Assembly: GCA_001801285.1 (NCBI GenBank)
Contig: MGXG01000076.1
Coordinates: 1-13,895, forward strand
DNA: 13,895 nt
Direction: 5' to 3'
Source: Gammaproteobacteria bacterium GWE2_37_16
Lineage (GTDB): Bacteria; Pseudomonadota; Gammaproteobacteria; UBA9339
Within the stretch, counting starts at the first letter, position 1; each line of letters opens with the position of its first letter. The notes under the pieces are model-generated. The model saw nothing but the letters and a program-made list of their open reading frames with translations, did not search any database and was not told where the DNA came from. Of the stretch, positions 1-9,115 are shown one piece after another. A program made the position numbers and the translations under genes.

Positions 1-2389
1 TCAACATAATTTCGTCGCCATCATGTACTTGAATTGCACCAACAACTTTACCATTACGGTCACTGACGCAAATAGCAATCACGCCTTGTCCGCCACGATT
101 AATTAAGGTGTGTTCACCTATTTCCGTGCGTTTTCCATAACCATTTTCCGTTGCCGTTAAAATTGCGCCTCCTTCCTTGATAACCATTAAAGAAACGATT
201 TTTTGTCCAGCTTTCAAGCTCATACCACGCACACCGCGCGCCGTTCTGCCTACTGCCCGAACTTGATCCTCTTTAAAACGCACTGCTTTGCCGCTATCGC
301 TAAAAAGCATGATGTCGCGCTTACCGTCAGTCAAAGAAACACCAATCAAGTAATCGTTTTCATCCAAATCAACAGCAATAATACCATTGGCACGCGGACG
401 AGAAAAATTATCCAAAGACACTTTTTTCACAATGCCATGAGCCGTCGCCATAAAAACATAACTTTCGGGACTATATTCACGCACTGGTAAAATAGCACTA
501 ATTTTCTCATCTTTTTCAAGTGGCAAAAGATTTACAATCGGCTTACCACGCGCCTGCGCACTACCCTGCGGCAACATATATACTTTGAGCCAATAAACTG
601 TACCGCGATTAGAGAAACATAAAACCGTATCGTGCGTATTGGCAATCAATAAATGTTCAACAAAATCTTCTTCTTTGACTTTTGTAGAAACTCGTCCTTT
701 ACCGCCACGACGCTGCGCCTGATATTCCACTATCGGCTGACTTTTTGCATATCCGGTATGCGAGATAGTAACCGCAACCGTTTCGTCAGGAATTAAATCT
801 TCCATGGTTAAATCTGTCTGACTTTCAATAATTTCCGTGCGACGCGCATCGCCAAACTGTTCTTTGATTTCTAAAAGTTCACGGCGAATAATCTGCATTA
901 ACAGCTTAGGATCGTGCAAAATTTCCAGTAAATTTTTAATTAATTCAAGCAATTCATTGTATTCTTTAAAAATTTTATCTTGTTCCAACCCAGTTAAACG
1001 ATGCAAACGCAATTCTAAAATTGCTTGTGCCTGCGCTTCAGATAATTTATAACCAGTTGTAGTTACACCAAATTCCTCAGCTAAACCTTCCGGGCGGGAA
1101 ATATTGTTTCCGGTGTGTTCTAACAAAGCTTGCATAGACATTAAAGGCCAATTCTGGGCAAGCAGTCTTTGCTTAGCTTCGGCAGGTCCAGGAGCGGCTT
1201 TAATCAAAGCCACAATGGTATCGATATTTACCAAAGCAACACCTAAACCTTCTAGGATATGTGCACGTTGCCGAGCTTTACGTAATTCAAAAACCGTACG
1301 GCGCGTTACAACTTCACGACGATGTTGTAAAAACGCCAAAATCATCTGCAAAATATTTAAAATACGCGGCTGACCATTGTCCAGCGCCACCATGTTGATA
1401 CCAAAAACAACTTGCATTTGCGTATTGGCGTAAAGATTATTTAAAACGATTTCAGCAGGCTCACCACGACGCAATTCAACAACCATTCGCATCCCATCTT
1501 TATCGGATTCATCGCGAATCGCCGTAATGCCTTCAATTCTTTTTTCGCGCACTAATTCGCCAATTCTTTCGAGTAAGGTGGCTTTATTAACCTGGTAAGG
1601 CAACTCATCAACGACAATAGTCTGTTTTTCGCCTTCTTCACCTTCAATGTGCACGCGTGACCGAATATGGATGCGCCCGCGTCCTGTACGATACGCTTCC
1701 AAAATACCAGCGCGACCATTAATAATTGCCGCAGTCGGAAAATCAGGACCCGGAACATGTTGCATCACTTCATCGATAGTAATTTCAGGATTATCAACCG
1801 TGGCAACGCAAGCATCAATGACTTCGCTTAAATTATGCGGCGGAATATTGGTCGCCATACCAACAGCAATACCAGCCGAACCATTGATTAAAAGATTGGG
1901 AATACGGGTTGGCATAACAAAAGGTATAAATTCCGTGCCGTCATAGTTCGGTACAAAATCTACCGTTTCTTTATCAAGATCGCTGAGAACAGTATGCGCA
2001 ATTTTAGAAAGTCGGATTTCGGTATAACGCATAGCTGCTGGCGAGTCACCATCAACAGAACCGAAGTTACCCTGCCCGTCAACCAACATATAGCGCAAAG
2101 AAAATGGTTGCGCCATACGGACAATCGTATCATAAACAGCAGTATCGCCATGAGGATGATATTTACCGATAACGTCACCGACAATACGTGCCGATTTTTT
2201 GTAGGCTTTATTCCAGTCATTACCCAGCTCGTGCATGGCGAAAAGCACGCGACGATGAACGGGTTTTAGCCCATCGCGCACATCAGGCAAAGCACGCCCG
2301 ACGATAACGCTCATCGCATAGTCAAGATAGGATTGTTTAAGTTCCTCTTCGATTGGTATGGAAATAATTTCTCTGGCTAGTTCTGACAT
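1..2389 (-). CDS. gyrA: DNA gyrase subunit A (3' end beyond window)
   Basis: GyrA is the DNA-cleaving and rejoining subunit of the A2B2 gyrase, which introduces negative supercoils using ATP. The reading frame is open for 796 residues and runs off the window; E. coli GyrA has 875, so roughly the last 60-80 are missing. The N-terminus MSELAREI is followed by the conserved IEEELKQSYLDYAMSVIVGR block. The catalytic tyrosine is Tyr122, preceded by Arg121. The quinolone region reads GDTAVYD (81-87), with Thr83 and Asp87. The GyrA box QRRGGKG, needed for DNA wrapping, lies at 559-565 (560-566 in E. coli) and opens the C-terminal pinwheel domain. The ATG at 2389 is set by homology; I see no convincing Shine-Dalgarno sequence before it, only an AT-rich leader. 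No frameshift or internal stop was seen. Identity is secure. Confidence 0.98.
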   Translation of the reverse strand, partial: MSELAREIISIPIEEELKQSYLDYAMSVIVGRALPDVRDGLKPVHRRVLFAMHELGNDWNKAYKKSARIVGDVIGKYHPHGDTAVYDTIVRMAQPFSLRYMLVDGQGNFGSVDGDSPAAMRYTEIRLSKIAHTVLSDLDKETVDFVPNYDGTEFIPFVMPTRIPNLLINGSAGIAVGMATNIPPHNLSEVIDACVATVDNPEITIDEVMQHVPGPDFPTAAIINGRAGILEAYRTGRGRIHIRSRVHIEGEEGEKQTIVVDELPYQVNKATLLERIGELVREKRIEGITAIRDESDKDGMRMVVELRRGEPAEIVLNNLYANTQMQVVFGINMVALDNGQPRILNILQMILAFLQHRREVVTRRTVFELRKARQRAHILEGLGVALVNIDTIVALIKAAPGPAEAKQRLLAQNWPLMSMQALLEHTGNNISRPEGLAEEFGVTTTGYKLSEAQAQAILELRLHRLTGLEQDKIFKEYNELLELIKNLLEILHDPKLLMQIIRRELLEIKEQFGDARRTEIIESQTDLTMEDLIPDETVAVTISHTGYAKSQPIVEYQAQRRGGKGRVSTKVKEEDFVEHLLIANTHDTVLCFSNRGTVYWLKVYMLPQGSAQARGKPIVNLLPLEKDEKISAILPVREYSPESYVFMATAHGIVKKVSLDNFSRPRANGIIAVDLDENDYLIGVSLTDGKRDIMLFSDSGKAVRFKEDQVRAVGRTARGVRGMSLKAGQKIVSLMVIKEGGAILTATENGYGKRTEIGEHTLINRGGQGVIAICVSDRNGKVVGAIQVHDGDEIML

Positions 2390-2482
2390 AAATAAGCTAT
2401 GATTGAATTTAAAATTTTATATTTTGCGTTAATGTAATTTAAATTATATGATTTTTTTAAATTTAAATTTTAACTTGTTGAT

Positions 2483-2507
2483 TTATATAGTAATTTACTT
2501 TACATAT
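2483..2507 (-). other. 25-nt motif shared with the region upstream of the large surface-protein gene (copy 1)
   Basis: This 25-nt stretch matches 9116-9140 at 22 positions; all three differences are C/T transitions. Both copies have the same orientation and lie upstream of a minus-strand gene, about 95-120 nt before the gyrA ATG here. On the minus strand the core reads GTAAATTRCTATATAA. It may be a regulator site, part of a promoter, or a repeat remnant. It overlaps the candidate gyrA promoter. Confidence 0.4.
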
Positions 2508-2516
2508 GTGATGCAA
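2487..2516 (-). promoter_or_regulatory. possible gyrA promoter
   Basis: On the minus strand, TTGCAT (2516-2511) and TACTAT (2492-2487) are separated by 18 nt and lie about 100 nt upstream of the gyrA ATG. Each matches the sigma70 consensus at about four of six positions. The surroundings are so AT-rich that other -10-like hexamers exist, including TATATA overlapping this one, so this is only a candidate. Confidence 0.3.
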
Positions 2517-2580
2517 TATTTTAGCACAATTCTCAAAAAATATCTAAGAAAATGCCTGTAGCGAATTAAATAACATCAAA

Positions 2581-2728
2581 CCCGTAGCCGCAGATCCGTA
2601 ATCGCAAACCCGTAGCCGCAGACCCGTAGCCGCAGACCCGTAGCCGCAGACTTTAGTCTGCGTATTGATTTTTACTATATGTTTTGGTTAGCATATGTTT
2701 ATGACGCAGACTAAAGTCTGCGGCTACG
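2581..2728. repeat. REP-like palindrome cluster: tandem heads plus an inverted pair
   Basis: Five tandem 14-nt units, four of them exact CCCGTAGCCGCAGA (2581-2594, 2609-2622, 2623-2636, 2637-2650) and one degenerate (2595-2608), run into a perfect hairpin CGCAGACTTTAGTCTGCG (2645-2662). After about 40 nt comes an exact inverted copy: hairpin 2705-2722 plus the head GGCTACG. The 25-nt arms 2639-2663 and 2704-2728 are perfect reverse complements and could form either two small hairpins or one large one. The layout resembles BIMEs built from REP sequences. It lies between the terminator of the upstream gene and the gyrA leader. Confidence 0.85.
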
Positions 2729-2786
2729 TAATCTTTACGAACCATCAATAACCCATACTAATTCACGTTTTCAATCCCCCACAAAA

Positions 2787-2833
2787 CACAAAACACGCTT
2801 TCTCATTTTTCAATGAAAAGAGCGTGTTTTGTG
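2787..2833 (-). terminator. hairpin terminator of the large surface-protein gene
   Basis: The arms CACAAAACACGCT (2787-2799) and AGCGTGTTTTGTG (2821-2833) form a 13-bp perfect stem, and pairing continues imperfectly into the loop. On the minus strand the stem is followed by TTTTGT, a short T-rich tail. It starts 26 nt past the stop codon at 2859. There is no T-run on the plus-strand side, so it is assigned to the minus strand. Confidence 0.7.
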
Positions 2834-2858
2834 GAGGATGTTCAAGAAAAATTATTTT

Positions 2859-5800
2859 TTAATTGATAGTATAATAATATTTACAACTCGAACTACCATT
2901 GCTACTACAACGGTATGGAGCGCTTGGATCTACATTAAGAAATTTAGCATCCTTAATTGTTGATGCAGTATATTGCTCAGCCAAATTAACAACATAGTCT
3001 TTTTTTAGTTGGTATTTATATCCACAAGCGAATCTAGTTGGATTCGGATAAGACGGATCTCCTTGATCAGATGCCCAAGAAAAATTACTATCCGTACCAT
3101 ATTCTGCAGGTGATTGCCCCTCATGGTTTAGCATATTAAATATTTTGCCTTTTGCATCTGTTATGTTCCAGTTAGCATTAGGTACAGCACATTGCAAATA
3201 AACTCTATGATATTTTATAGAGCTCACAGCTGTTGCATGCTCATTATTATTATCTTTTGCTCCATTATAAAGGATAACTGGCGCTGCATCGGCATAAGCA
3301 TGCTCTGGTGTTAAATAATTCATGTCACTTTGCTTAGTTGCCGACGTCCCACCAACATAAAGACCTGCAGTAGAATCAAGAGCAAAACCAGAAAGACCGG
3401 CAATAGCAATTTTATCATTACCATCAAGACGCGCTGCAGTTTTATCAGTCAAAGCATCACCTTCCGAAGGAGTAAAAGTATAGTTCAACGCCTTGTACTT
3501 TACCTGACTGTTAGTCGAATCTGCTGGCTGAATATATGTACCATCCAGCTCATTATGGAACCGCAAATGCACGGTGAGGTCAGGAGTATAATTACCTGTA
3601 GGAATACCAGTTATTTTGATTTTCTGACTAGCGGTATCATAAGTCCAATTTCCTGTACCTGTCTTTAAGTCGGTATATGCTTCAGGACTTTTTCCATCCC
3701 CTATCTCTACTTTATCAATAGAGCTCAAAGTAGTTCCGGTCACAACAATAGGCGCTGCTCCAGGCAAAGCACCCCCACCATTCAACACTAATGCTGGCGA
3801 AGCATCAAAACGCTTCACATCAGTAATTGTTGGTCGACCGACGTAATAAGTAATATCTGTCACACGAGCTTTATCTAAAATCTTAGTTGCATCAGTATCA
3901 TCAAGATTTGCCACTTCAACTATAACGTTCTGCAAAGTAGCAGTGCCTAAGCTTGGCACCTTACAAGTAATAACTTTACCATCACTCGTTATGTCTGACG
4001 CTGGCACTACAACATCATTAAATTTAACGCTGATATGCGCCGCGACTTTAAACACAGCAGCAGCATCGACAGAATTTATAGTAAAGCTTTCGCCATTAAA
4101 TGCTGTTTTGGATGGAGTTACTATACCTTTGTAAGCCAACTGCTTTGCAGGAGATTTAGCAGTACTTCCAGGGTTTCCAACTACTATATTGACATTACCG
4201 CCCACAAGAACTGCTGGTGTAGTGACGTCTATTTCCGTCGAAGATACAATAGTCACGCCTGTAGTTAACGGAGTGGTTGCATCGTTAAAATACACTCGTG
4301 AGCTATTAGTTATATCAGTTCCAGTTACAAACCCAGTTCCAGTTAATTTAACTAACAAATCACCATCAACCAATCTTACAGGAGGTGCAATGCTGGTTAT
4401 GGTTGGGGCGGCATAATAATTAACAGTTATTGGATTGGAATAGTCTGCATCAGAACCATCAGCATTCAAGTTGGTCACTTTAACAGCGACAGTAGCTGGT
4501 GAAGGATTAACTATATTTGGCACTTTACAAGTAATTTTGTCACCCGTGTCACTAACACTAATACCAGTAGCTTCAGTGCCGTTAAACGTTACCTTAACAT
4601 GGTCTTTTCTAAACGCAGCATCGGGGGCAGTAATTATAAAGTTTGCATCACCGCTTACTGCTGCCTCTCCCGTTGGCACTGCTATATCTGCATAGCTTAT
4701 TTTCTGCGCATCTGTCGAAGTTGCTGCAGCACCACCTGGATTGACAACTTTAAATTTAAAGCTGGAACCTGCATTATGTGCCAAGGTATGTACAATAATC
4801 TGATTTGTCTCTAACCTTTGTATTGCTAAAGATGTACCGGGTTCCTCAGCAAAAACCACAGTAGCACCTGATGTACCAGTCACAAATCCGCTACCATTGA
4901 TCGTGGTTAAAGAATCACCGTTAACTAACCTGGCAGGAGGTGTAATGTCGTTTATGATCGGATAAGAATACGTATAAGCAAATGGCTGTATGGAAGATTT
5001 ATCTATTCCATTACCATTAATTACCTGTACATGCACAGGTAAGACAGCACCAGCTTGAGCGGTCACCTTCAAATCTGGCATTTTAAACGTTATCGTATTG
5101 CCATCTGTGCTTACTGATGTTGCTTTAGCAGTTCCAATGGAACTTCCATCATCCTTGCTGAAATTAATCGTCGGCAAACCGCCAAACACCTTTTTACCTG
5201 AAGCACCAACTGCCGTAATGGTGGCATCAGTTTGCCCCTGTGTTCCCTTGGCATCACTTTGAATATCTGCATAGGCAAAAGCTGTTGTTGCAGATTTTGC
5301 GCCATTTGAATTCTTAACATAAATATTTGCCAATTTCACCGTAGCAGAAGCTGGCATACTAAAAGTCAGATTTCTCGCATCTGTAACAGTGGCAGTGTAA
5401 CAAGGAGTAAGATTATCCACACACACTGTGGCACCATTGGCAAAATAATCACCTACTAAAGCAATTGTTTCGTCATCACCACCAAGCAATCTGGCTGGGG
5501 GAGTAACGGTGTTTATGATTGGAGAATTATAATTGTACACGAATGATTTGAGTGCAGTTTTATCACCACCACCATTTACCACTTGAACATAAATTGGCAA
5601 GTTTTGCTCGTTTGCGTTTACAGGTAAATTCGGCATAGAAAACGTTACTGCGCTGCCGTCTCCATTTGGCGTACCTGCTGTATCAAATCCAATAAATGGC
5701 GTTTGATCATTGTGATAGAATTTGATAACTGTTGTCTCTTTACTGGTAAACACCCCACTAACAGTTGTTGTGCCAGAAGCATCTACTGCTTTAATGGTTG

Positions 5801-8800
5801 CACCTGGACCATATGACAAAGTCTGACCACCTTGGATATCAGCATAGGTAAAAGTTGCTGGCGTTGACTGCGCTCCAGTAGGATTTTTAACATAAAAATT
5901 CACTGTTCCAACCGTACCTTTTGGCATGGCGAAGTTAAGCGTGGTACTTGAAGAAACAGTTGTATCATAAGGTGTAGCAGCACCAACTTTCCATACTTTT
6001 GCACCGGTCACAAAATTAGTACCTGTTAAACTTATGGTTGTATCAGCGCCATCATATAATCTGGCTGCAGGATCAACATTAGTTATGTTTGGATTAACAT
6101 AAGTATAGGTAAATGGCTTTAATGAAGATTCATCGATGGTATCACCATTAACCACCTGCACATAAACCACTTTCTCGCCATTAACTTTATCTACATTCAA
6201 CTCTGGCATCCTAAACGTTACACCATCTTTGTCTGCCGTAACAGCGATACTAGCGACAGTTCCAATAAGTTCCTGCCCTACTGCATCATTATAAAAATTA
6301 ACTTTTGGCGTGCCGTTAAATACTCCTTTAGCTGATGCACCAGAAGCAGTTACTGCATTGATAGTAACTGCTTCGTCTTTAGCTGCTTTATGCGTAGCAT
6401 CGCTTTGTATATCGGCATAATCAAAAGTTTTTTCGCCAGATTTTGCTCCAATTGAATCTTCCACGTAAATTTTCACTGATTTTGTAGCACCTGTATCAGA
6501 TTTTGAGATGTTAAACTTAACATCGCTGTCTGTAGCAGAAGTTGCACTACAATGATCGCCATCAACACATGCTTTAGAACCACTATCAAAGCTATATCCC
6601 GACAAATCCACTTCCCTATCTTTACCACTTACCAATCTCAACAGAGGCTTAACGCTTAGAATCACCGGTAACATTTCGTATTTGAAATCAGTCACAGCGT
6701 AGTCTGCCTGAGATAAAGACTGCCCTTGAAGGTTGATTACCTTTGCAGGTATTACTAAATTGCCACTTACCTTCTTTTTTAAATTAGATTTAACCGCAGG
6801 TTCAAATAACGACAAAGTAATATAAGTACCATCTGGAGCTATTTTTAGCTCACCAGAAGCTGACGTGTATGCCGTAGACTCCGAGGCGGCACCAATATCC
6901 AGTTCAGCAGTCTTGGCAAATAATCCCTGTACTAATTCATGATCTTTGGGAACGACTTTCAAAATACCCGTCGTTTTATCAAAAATGCTTGTAATATCAA
7001 AATAAGTAAACGTAGATCGCTTTATGCCATCAACTTTAATATCCAACGGTTGTCCCGTTGTTAAGTCATAACCATTCGGCGTAGCATCTGGAGTTTTAAA
7101 AGTCACTTTCCCTTGATCAGCACTGATAACAGTTGCTGAAACCGATTTGTTTTTGTAAGGATCGTATAAAGTAACTTGTGGTAAACTGTCTTTAAGGCGG
7201 TTACTACCCACAACGGTGTTGACAGTAATTATAGAATTACCACCAACCAAACCAATACTGGGTAAGTTTGGTGCGTCAACATATTCGAAAGCACCAGACA
7301 TTTTCAATACTTGCCCTGAAGTCGGCTTCGTCATGGTGACGTCGACTATACCGGCAGCATGCGCTGGTGTGTTAAGATTAATTTTATTGTTATCGGCTTT
7401 AGTAACTCCTACAGCCGCCACACCTCCAAAAAGAACCCCTGGCACTCCTTCATCACCAATATTTTCACCAATTAATGTAACAGCTGTCCCGCCAGCGGTT
7501 GGTCCAAAACCAGGCTTAACATAATTAAGTTTGCTGACCAATTCATCTTTGATCGCCAAAACTTGCATCATATAAACAGCAGGCACACTCGTCCACTGCA
7601 CTAAATTATCCAAGGCTTTACGTGAATTATCAACACTGTAAAAAGTTTCTGGCGCTAAAGGATTGCTGCCCATAGTGTAGTTTAAATTTAAGCCTACACG
7701 CGAATCACTGGCTAAAGTCGAACCTGCCGTACTGTTGCTGGTAAACCCACCAGTCACGCCCATTTCCAAACGGCTGCTCGGTTTGGCGCTAACAAGCCAA
7801 TCAAGTTCAGCTTCGTAATCATTGTTTGGTTTACGATTACTGGCACTAACTTTAACTTTTAAATATTTATTAATTAATTGTTCGAGACTAACTTTACCAC
7901 CCAAACCGGAAACATTTTTACCTGTCACGTATTTGGTGTCATATTTAACACTGTCATAGTCCAATTCAAGACCAAGCAAACTAGTCGATGTCGGCACTAA
8001 GTCAACCCCCACACCAACATTTTTATCCGTGGCACCAGCAATACGACGATAATCGCTAGAAATAACATCTCCAGTAGAAGCCAAGGTATCGATCGTACCA
8101 AGATCTTTACTGTCGGCTTTGCTGTAGTTAAGTTTCAAATTAATGTCGTTAACCAATCCTTTTGGTACGATGTATTGATATGCCAAACCATAAGCCCACT
8201 GCCCAACCCATTGATCGACCGTACCTGAGTCAAAATCAAAATTTAAATCTTGTTTTAGATATTCTGTGGTGAACTTGATGCGTTGTTGCGCTGATAAAAC
8301 ATGTCCTAATGTGGCACTATAACGCTGTTGTTTGTTACCTAATTCCAAACCAAGCGCATAGGCGTTATTAAAGCCCAAATTATGAGCCAACTTACCTTGT
8401 ATCGTATAACCACCAAGTCTGCTATATTGCGCACCAATAGTCAGCGGGAAATTCAAACCCAAATCCTGGCCAGACAAGGAAGCTGATTGTGAGTCCGTAC
8501 CAACAGTAAAAGAAACCGGCGAATCTATGCCCATTTGTTTGTTGTTTAAGGAAATACTTTGTAAGCTTTTGTTTTTATTTGGATCCAATCCACCATTCAT
8601 CCCGTTAAATCTAGTATTATTCGGGGAGTTAGATGCGTTAATTAAATTAGAAGAAGCTGAGGAAGATGAAGCTAAAGCATTTTTTAAAACTTGGATTTTG
8701 TCATGAAGTCCATTGGCTTGAAGAACTTTGTTTAACACCAAAGAATTATCGATTTGTTTTTGGTCTTGTTTATTTTTATCAGTTATTTTATTAGCACTTT

Positions 8801-8993
8801 CAACCGCTTTTACTTGATGCGAATGTGTTGATTTGTAATAAACACTGGCAACAGAACCAGCGAGAAGCAAACCAATCAAGAAAGCAATGATTTTCTTCAC
8901 GCGATGCTTATCAGCGGATTTATTCAACTGATTAAGGTGTTTGTCATTTTGTTTGTTAGACAAATTTGCAGAAAAATTCATGTTGTTTTCCAT
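2859..8993 (-). CDS. giant surface protein: N-terminal outer-membrane beta-barrel plus IPT/TIG and Ig-like repeats (inverse-autotransporter-like adhesin candidate)
   Basis: This gene encodes 2044 residues from the preferred start. A charged ~34-residue leader precedes a hydrophobic segment (35-53, ending AGSVASVYY), as in the long signal peptides of autotransporters. A Ser/Asn-rich linker with helical character follows. Residues ~153-445 show alternating amphipathic strands with aromatic ends (for example WVGQWAYGLAYQYIV and the final RVGLNLNYTMG), as in a barrel of roughly 12 strands. A helical linker (~446-488) leads to a canonical IPT/TIG domain (489-571; GFGPTAGGTAVTLIGENIG). More Ig-like domains follow, then five composite ~190-residue repeats (776-1719) and a partial sixth. 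Cys pairs lie at 809/815 and 1191/1198, and four Cys lie near the C-terminus. Signal, barrel and distal passenger are in type Ve (intimin/invasin) order, so an adhesive role is inferred. Homology to the intimin barrel is not proven. The ATG at 8993 is chosen over 8999 from ribosome-binding-site spacing. Confidence 0.8.
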   Translation of the reverse strand: MENNMNFSANLSNKQNDKHLNQLNKSADKHRVKKIIAFLIGLLLAGSVASVYYKSTHSHQVKAVESANKITDKNKQDQKQIDNSLVLNKVLQANGLHDKIQVLKNALASSSSASSNLINASNSPNNTRFNGMNGGLDPNKNKSLQSISLNNKQMGIDSPVSFTVGTDSQSASLSGQDLGLNFPLTIGAQYSRLGGYTIQGKLAHNLGFNNAYALGLELGNKQQRYSATLGHVLSAQQRIKFTTEYLKQDLNFDFDSGTVDQWVGQWAYGLAYQYIVPKGLVNDINLKLNYSKADSKDLGTIDTLASTGDVISSDYRRIAGATDKNVGVGVDLVPTSTSLLGLELDYDSVKYDTKYVTGKNVSGLGGKVSLEQLINKYLKVKVSASNRKPNNDYEAELDWLVSAKPSSRLEMGVTGGFTSNSTAGSTLASDSRVGLNLNYTMGSNPLAPETFYSVDNSRKALDNLVQWTSVPAVYMMQVLAIKDELVSKLNYVKPGFGPTAGGTAVTLIGENIGDEGVPGVLFGGVAAVGVTKADNNKINLNTPAHAAGIVDVTMTKPTSGQVLKMSGAFEYVDAPNLPSIGLVGGNSIITVNTVVGSNRLKDSLPQVTLYDPYKNKSVSATVISADQGKVTFKTPDATPNGYDLTTGQPLDIKVDGIKRSTFTYFDITSIFDKTTGILKVVPKDHELVQGLFAKTAELDIGAASESTAYTSASGELKIAPDGTYITLSLFEPAVKSNLKKKVSGNLVIPAKVINLQGQSLSQADYAVTDFKYEMLPVILSVKPLLRLVSGKDREVDLSGYSFDSGSKACVDGDHCSATSATDSDVKFNISKSDTGATKSVKIYVEDSIGAKSGEKTFDYADIQSDATHKAAKDEAVTINAVTASGASAKGVFNGTPKVNFYNDAVGQELIGTVASIAVTADKDGVTFRMPELNVDKVNGEKVVYVQVVNGDTIDESSLKPFTYTYVNPNITNVDPAARLYDGADTTISLTGTNFVTGAKVWKVGAATPYDTTVSSSTTLNFAMPKGTVGTVNFYVKNPTGAQSTPATFTYADIQGGQTLSYGPGATIKAVDASGTTTVSGVFTSKETTVIKFYHNDQTPFIGFDTAGTPNGDGSAVTFSMPNLPVNANEQNLPIYVQVVNGGGDKTALKSFVYNYNSPIINTVTPPARLLGGDDETIALVGDYFANGATVCVDNLTPCYTATVTDARNLTFSMPASATVKLANIYVKNSNGAKSATTAFAYADIQSDAKGTQGQTDATITAVGASGKKVFGGLPTINFSKDDGSSIGTAKATSVSTDGNTITFKMPDLKVTAQAGAVLPVHVQVINGNGIDKSSIQPFAYTYSYPIINDITPPARLVNGDSLTTINGSGFVTGTSGATVVFAEEPGTSLAIQRLETNQIIVHTLAHNAGSSFKFKVVNPGGAAATSTDAQKISYADIAVPTGEAAVSGDANFIITAPDAAFRKDHVKVTFNGTEATGISVSDTGDKITCKVPNIVNPSPATVAVKVTNLNADGSDADYSNPITVNYYAAPTITSIAPPVRLVDGDLLVKLTGTGFVTGTDITNSSRVYFNDATTPLTTGVTIVSSTEIDVTTPAVLVGGNVNIVVGNPGSTAKSPAKQLAYKGIVTPSKTAFNGESFTINSVDAAAVFKVAAHISVKFNDVVVPASDITSDGKVITCKVPSLGTATLQNVIVEVANLDDTDATKILDKARVTDITYYVGRPTITDVKRFDASPALVLNGGGALPGAAPIVVTGTTLSSIDKVEIGDGKSPEAYTDLKTGTGNWTYDTASQKIKITGIPTGNYTPDLTVHLRFHNELDGTYIQPADSTNSQVKYKALNYTFTPSEGDALTDKTAARLDGNDKIAIAGLSGFALDSTAGLYVGGTSATKQSDMNYLTPEHAYADAAPVILYNGAKDNNNEHATAVSSIKYHRVYLQCAVPNANWNITDAKGKIFNMLNHEGQSPAEYGTDSNFSWASDQGDPSYPNPTRFACGYKYQLKKDYVVNLAEQYTASTIKDAKFLNVDPSAPYRCSSNGSSSCKYYYTIN

Positions 8994-8999
8994 ATACAT

Positions 9000-9004
9000 T
9001 CCTC
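9000..9004 (-). promoter_or_regulatory. ribosome binding site deciding the start of the surface-protein gene
   Basis: GAGGA directly abuts the upstream ATG at 8999, which is too close for initiation, but lies 6 nt before the second in-frame ATG at 8993. The second ATG is therefore preferred and the protein loses two residues. Confidence 0.7.
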
Positions 9005-9051
9005 AAGTTTTTCTTGTGCAAAAATAAATCGGTTAGATTTATATTCTGCAC

Positions 9052-9079
9052 AGTATAACATATTTTTAATTTATGTCAA
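9052..9079 (-). promoter_or_regulatory. sigma70 promoter of the surface-protein gene
   Basis: The minus strand carries a perfect -35 box TTGACA (9079-9074), a 16-nt AT-rich spacer and the -10 box TATACT (9057-9052, five of six). Transcription should start near 9045, giving a leader of about 50 nt to the ATG at 8993. This is the best promoter in the window. Confidence 0.75.
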
Positions 9080-9115
9080 ATGTAAAAAAATAAAATCACA
9101 TTGTAAGTGTTTGTT

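Noticed and set aside
2130..2160. Quinolone-resistance substitution in GyrA (Thr83)
   Set aside because: Threonine at position 83 is the normal residue in several Gram-negative lineages and Asp87 is intact, so resistance cannot be inferred.
203..2269. Open frames on the plus strand and in other frames across gyrA
   Set aside because: They are antisense or out of frame to a full-length conserved gene and show no recognisable protein features.
2581..2662. CRISPR-like tandem repeats
   Set aside because: Units are 14 nt and directly adjacent, with no unique spacers and no cas genes. They match the heads of the REP-like family.
2639..2728. Terminal inverted repeats of a small transposon or MITE
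   Set aside because: The 25-nt arms enclose only 40 nt, no target-site duplication was evident, and the arms belong to a family that also occurs as single units.
3330..7524. Short open frames on the opposite strand within the surface-protein gene
   Set aside because: Shadows of a continuous 2044-codon frame with coherent domain repeats. None has a convincing start signal.
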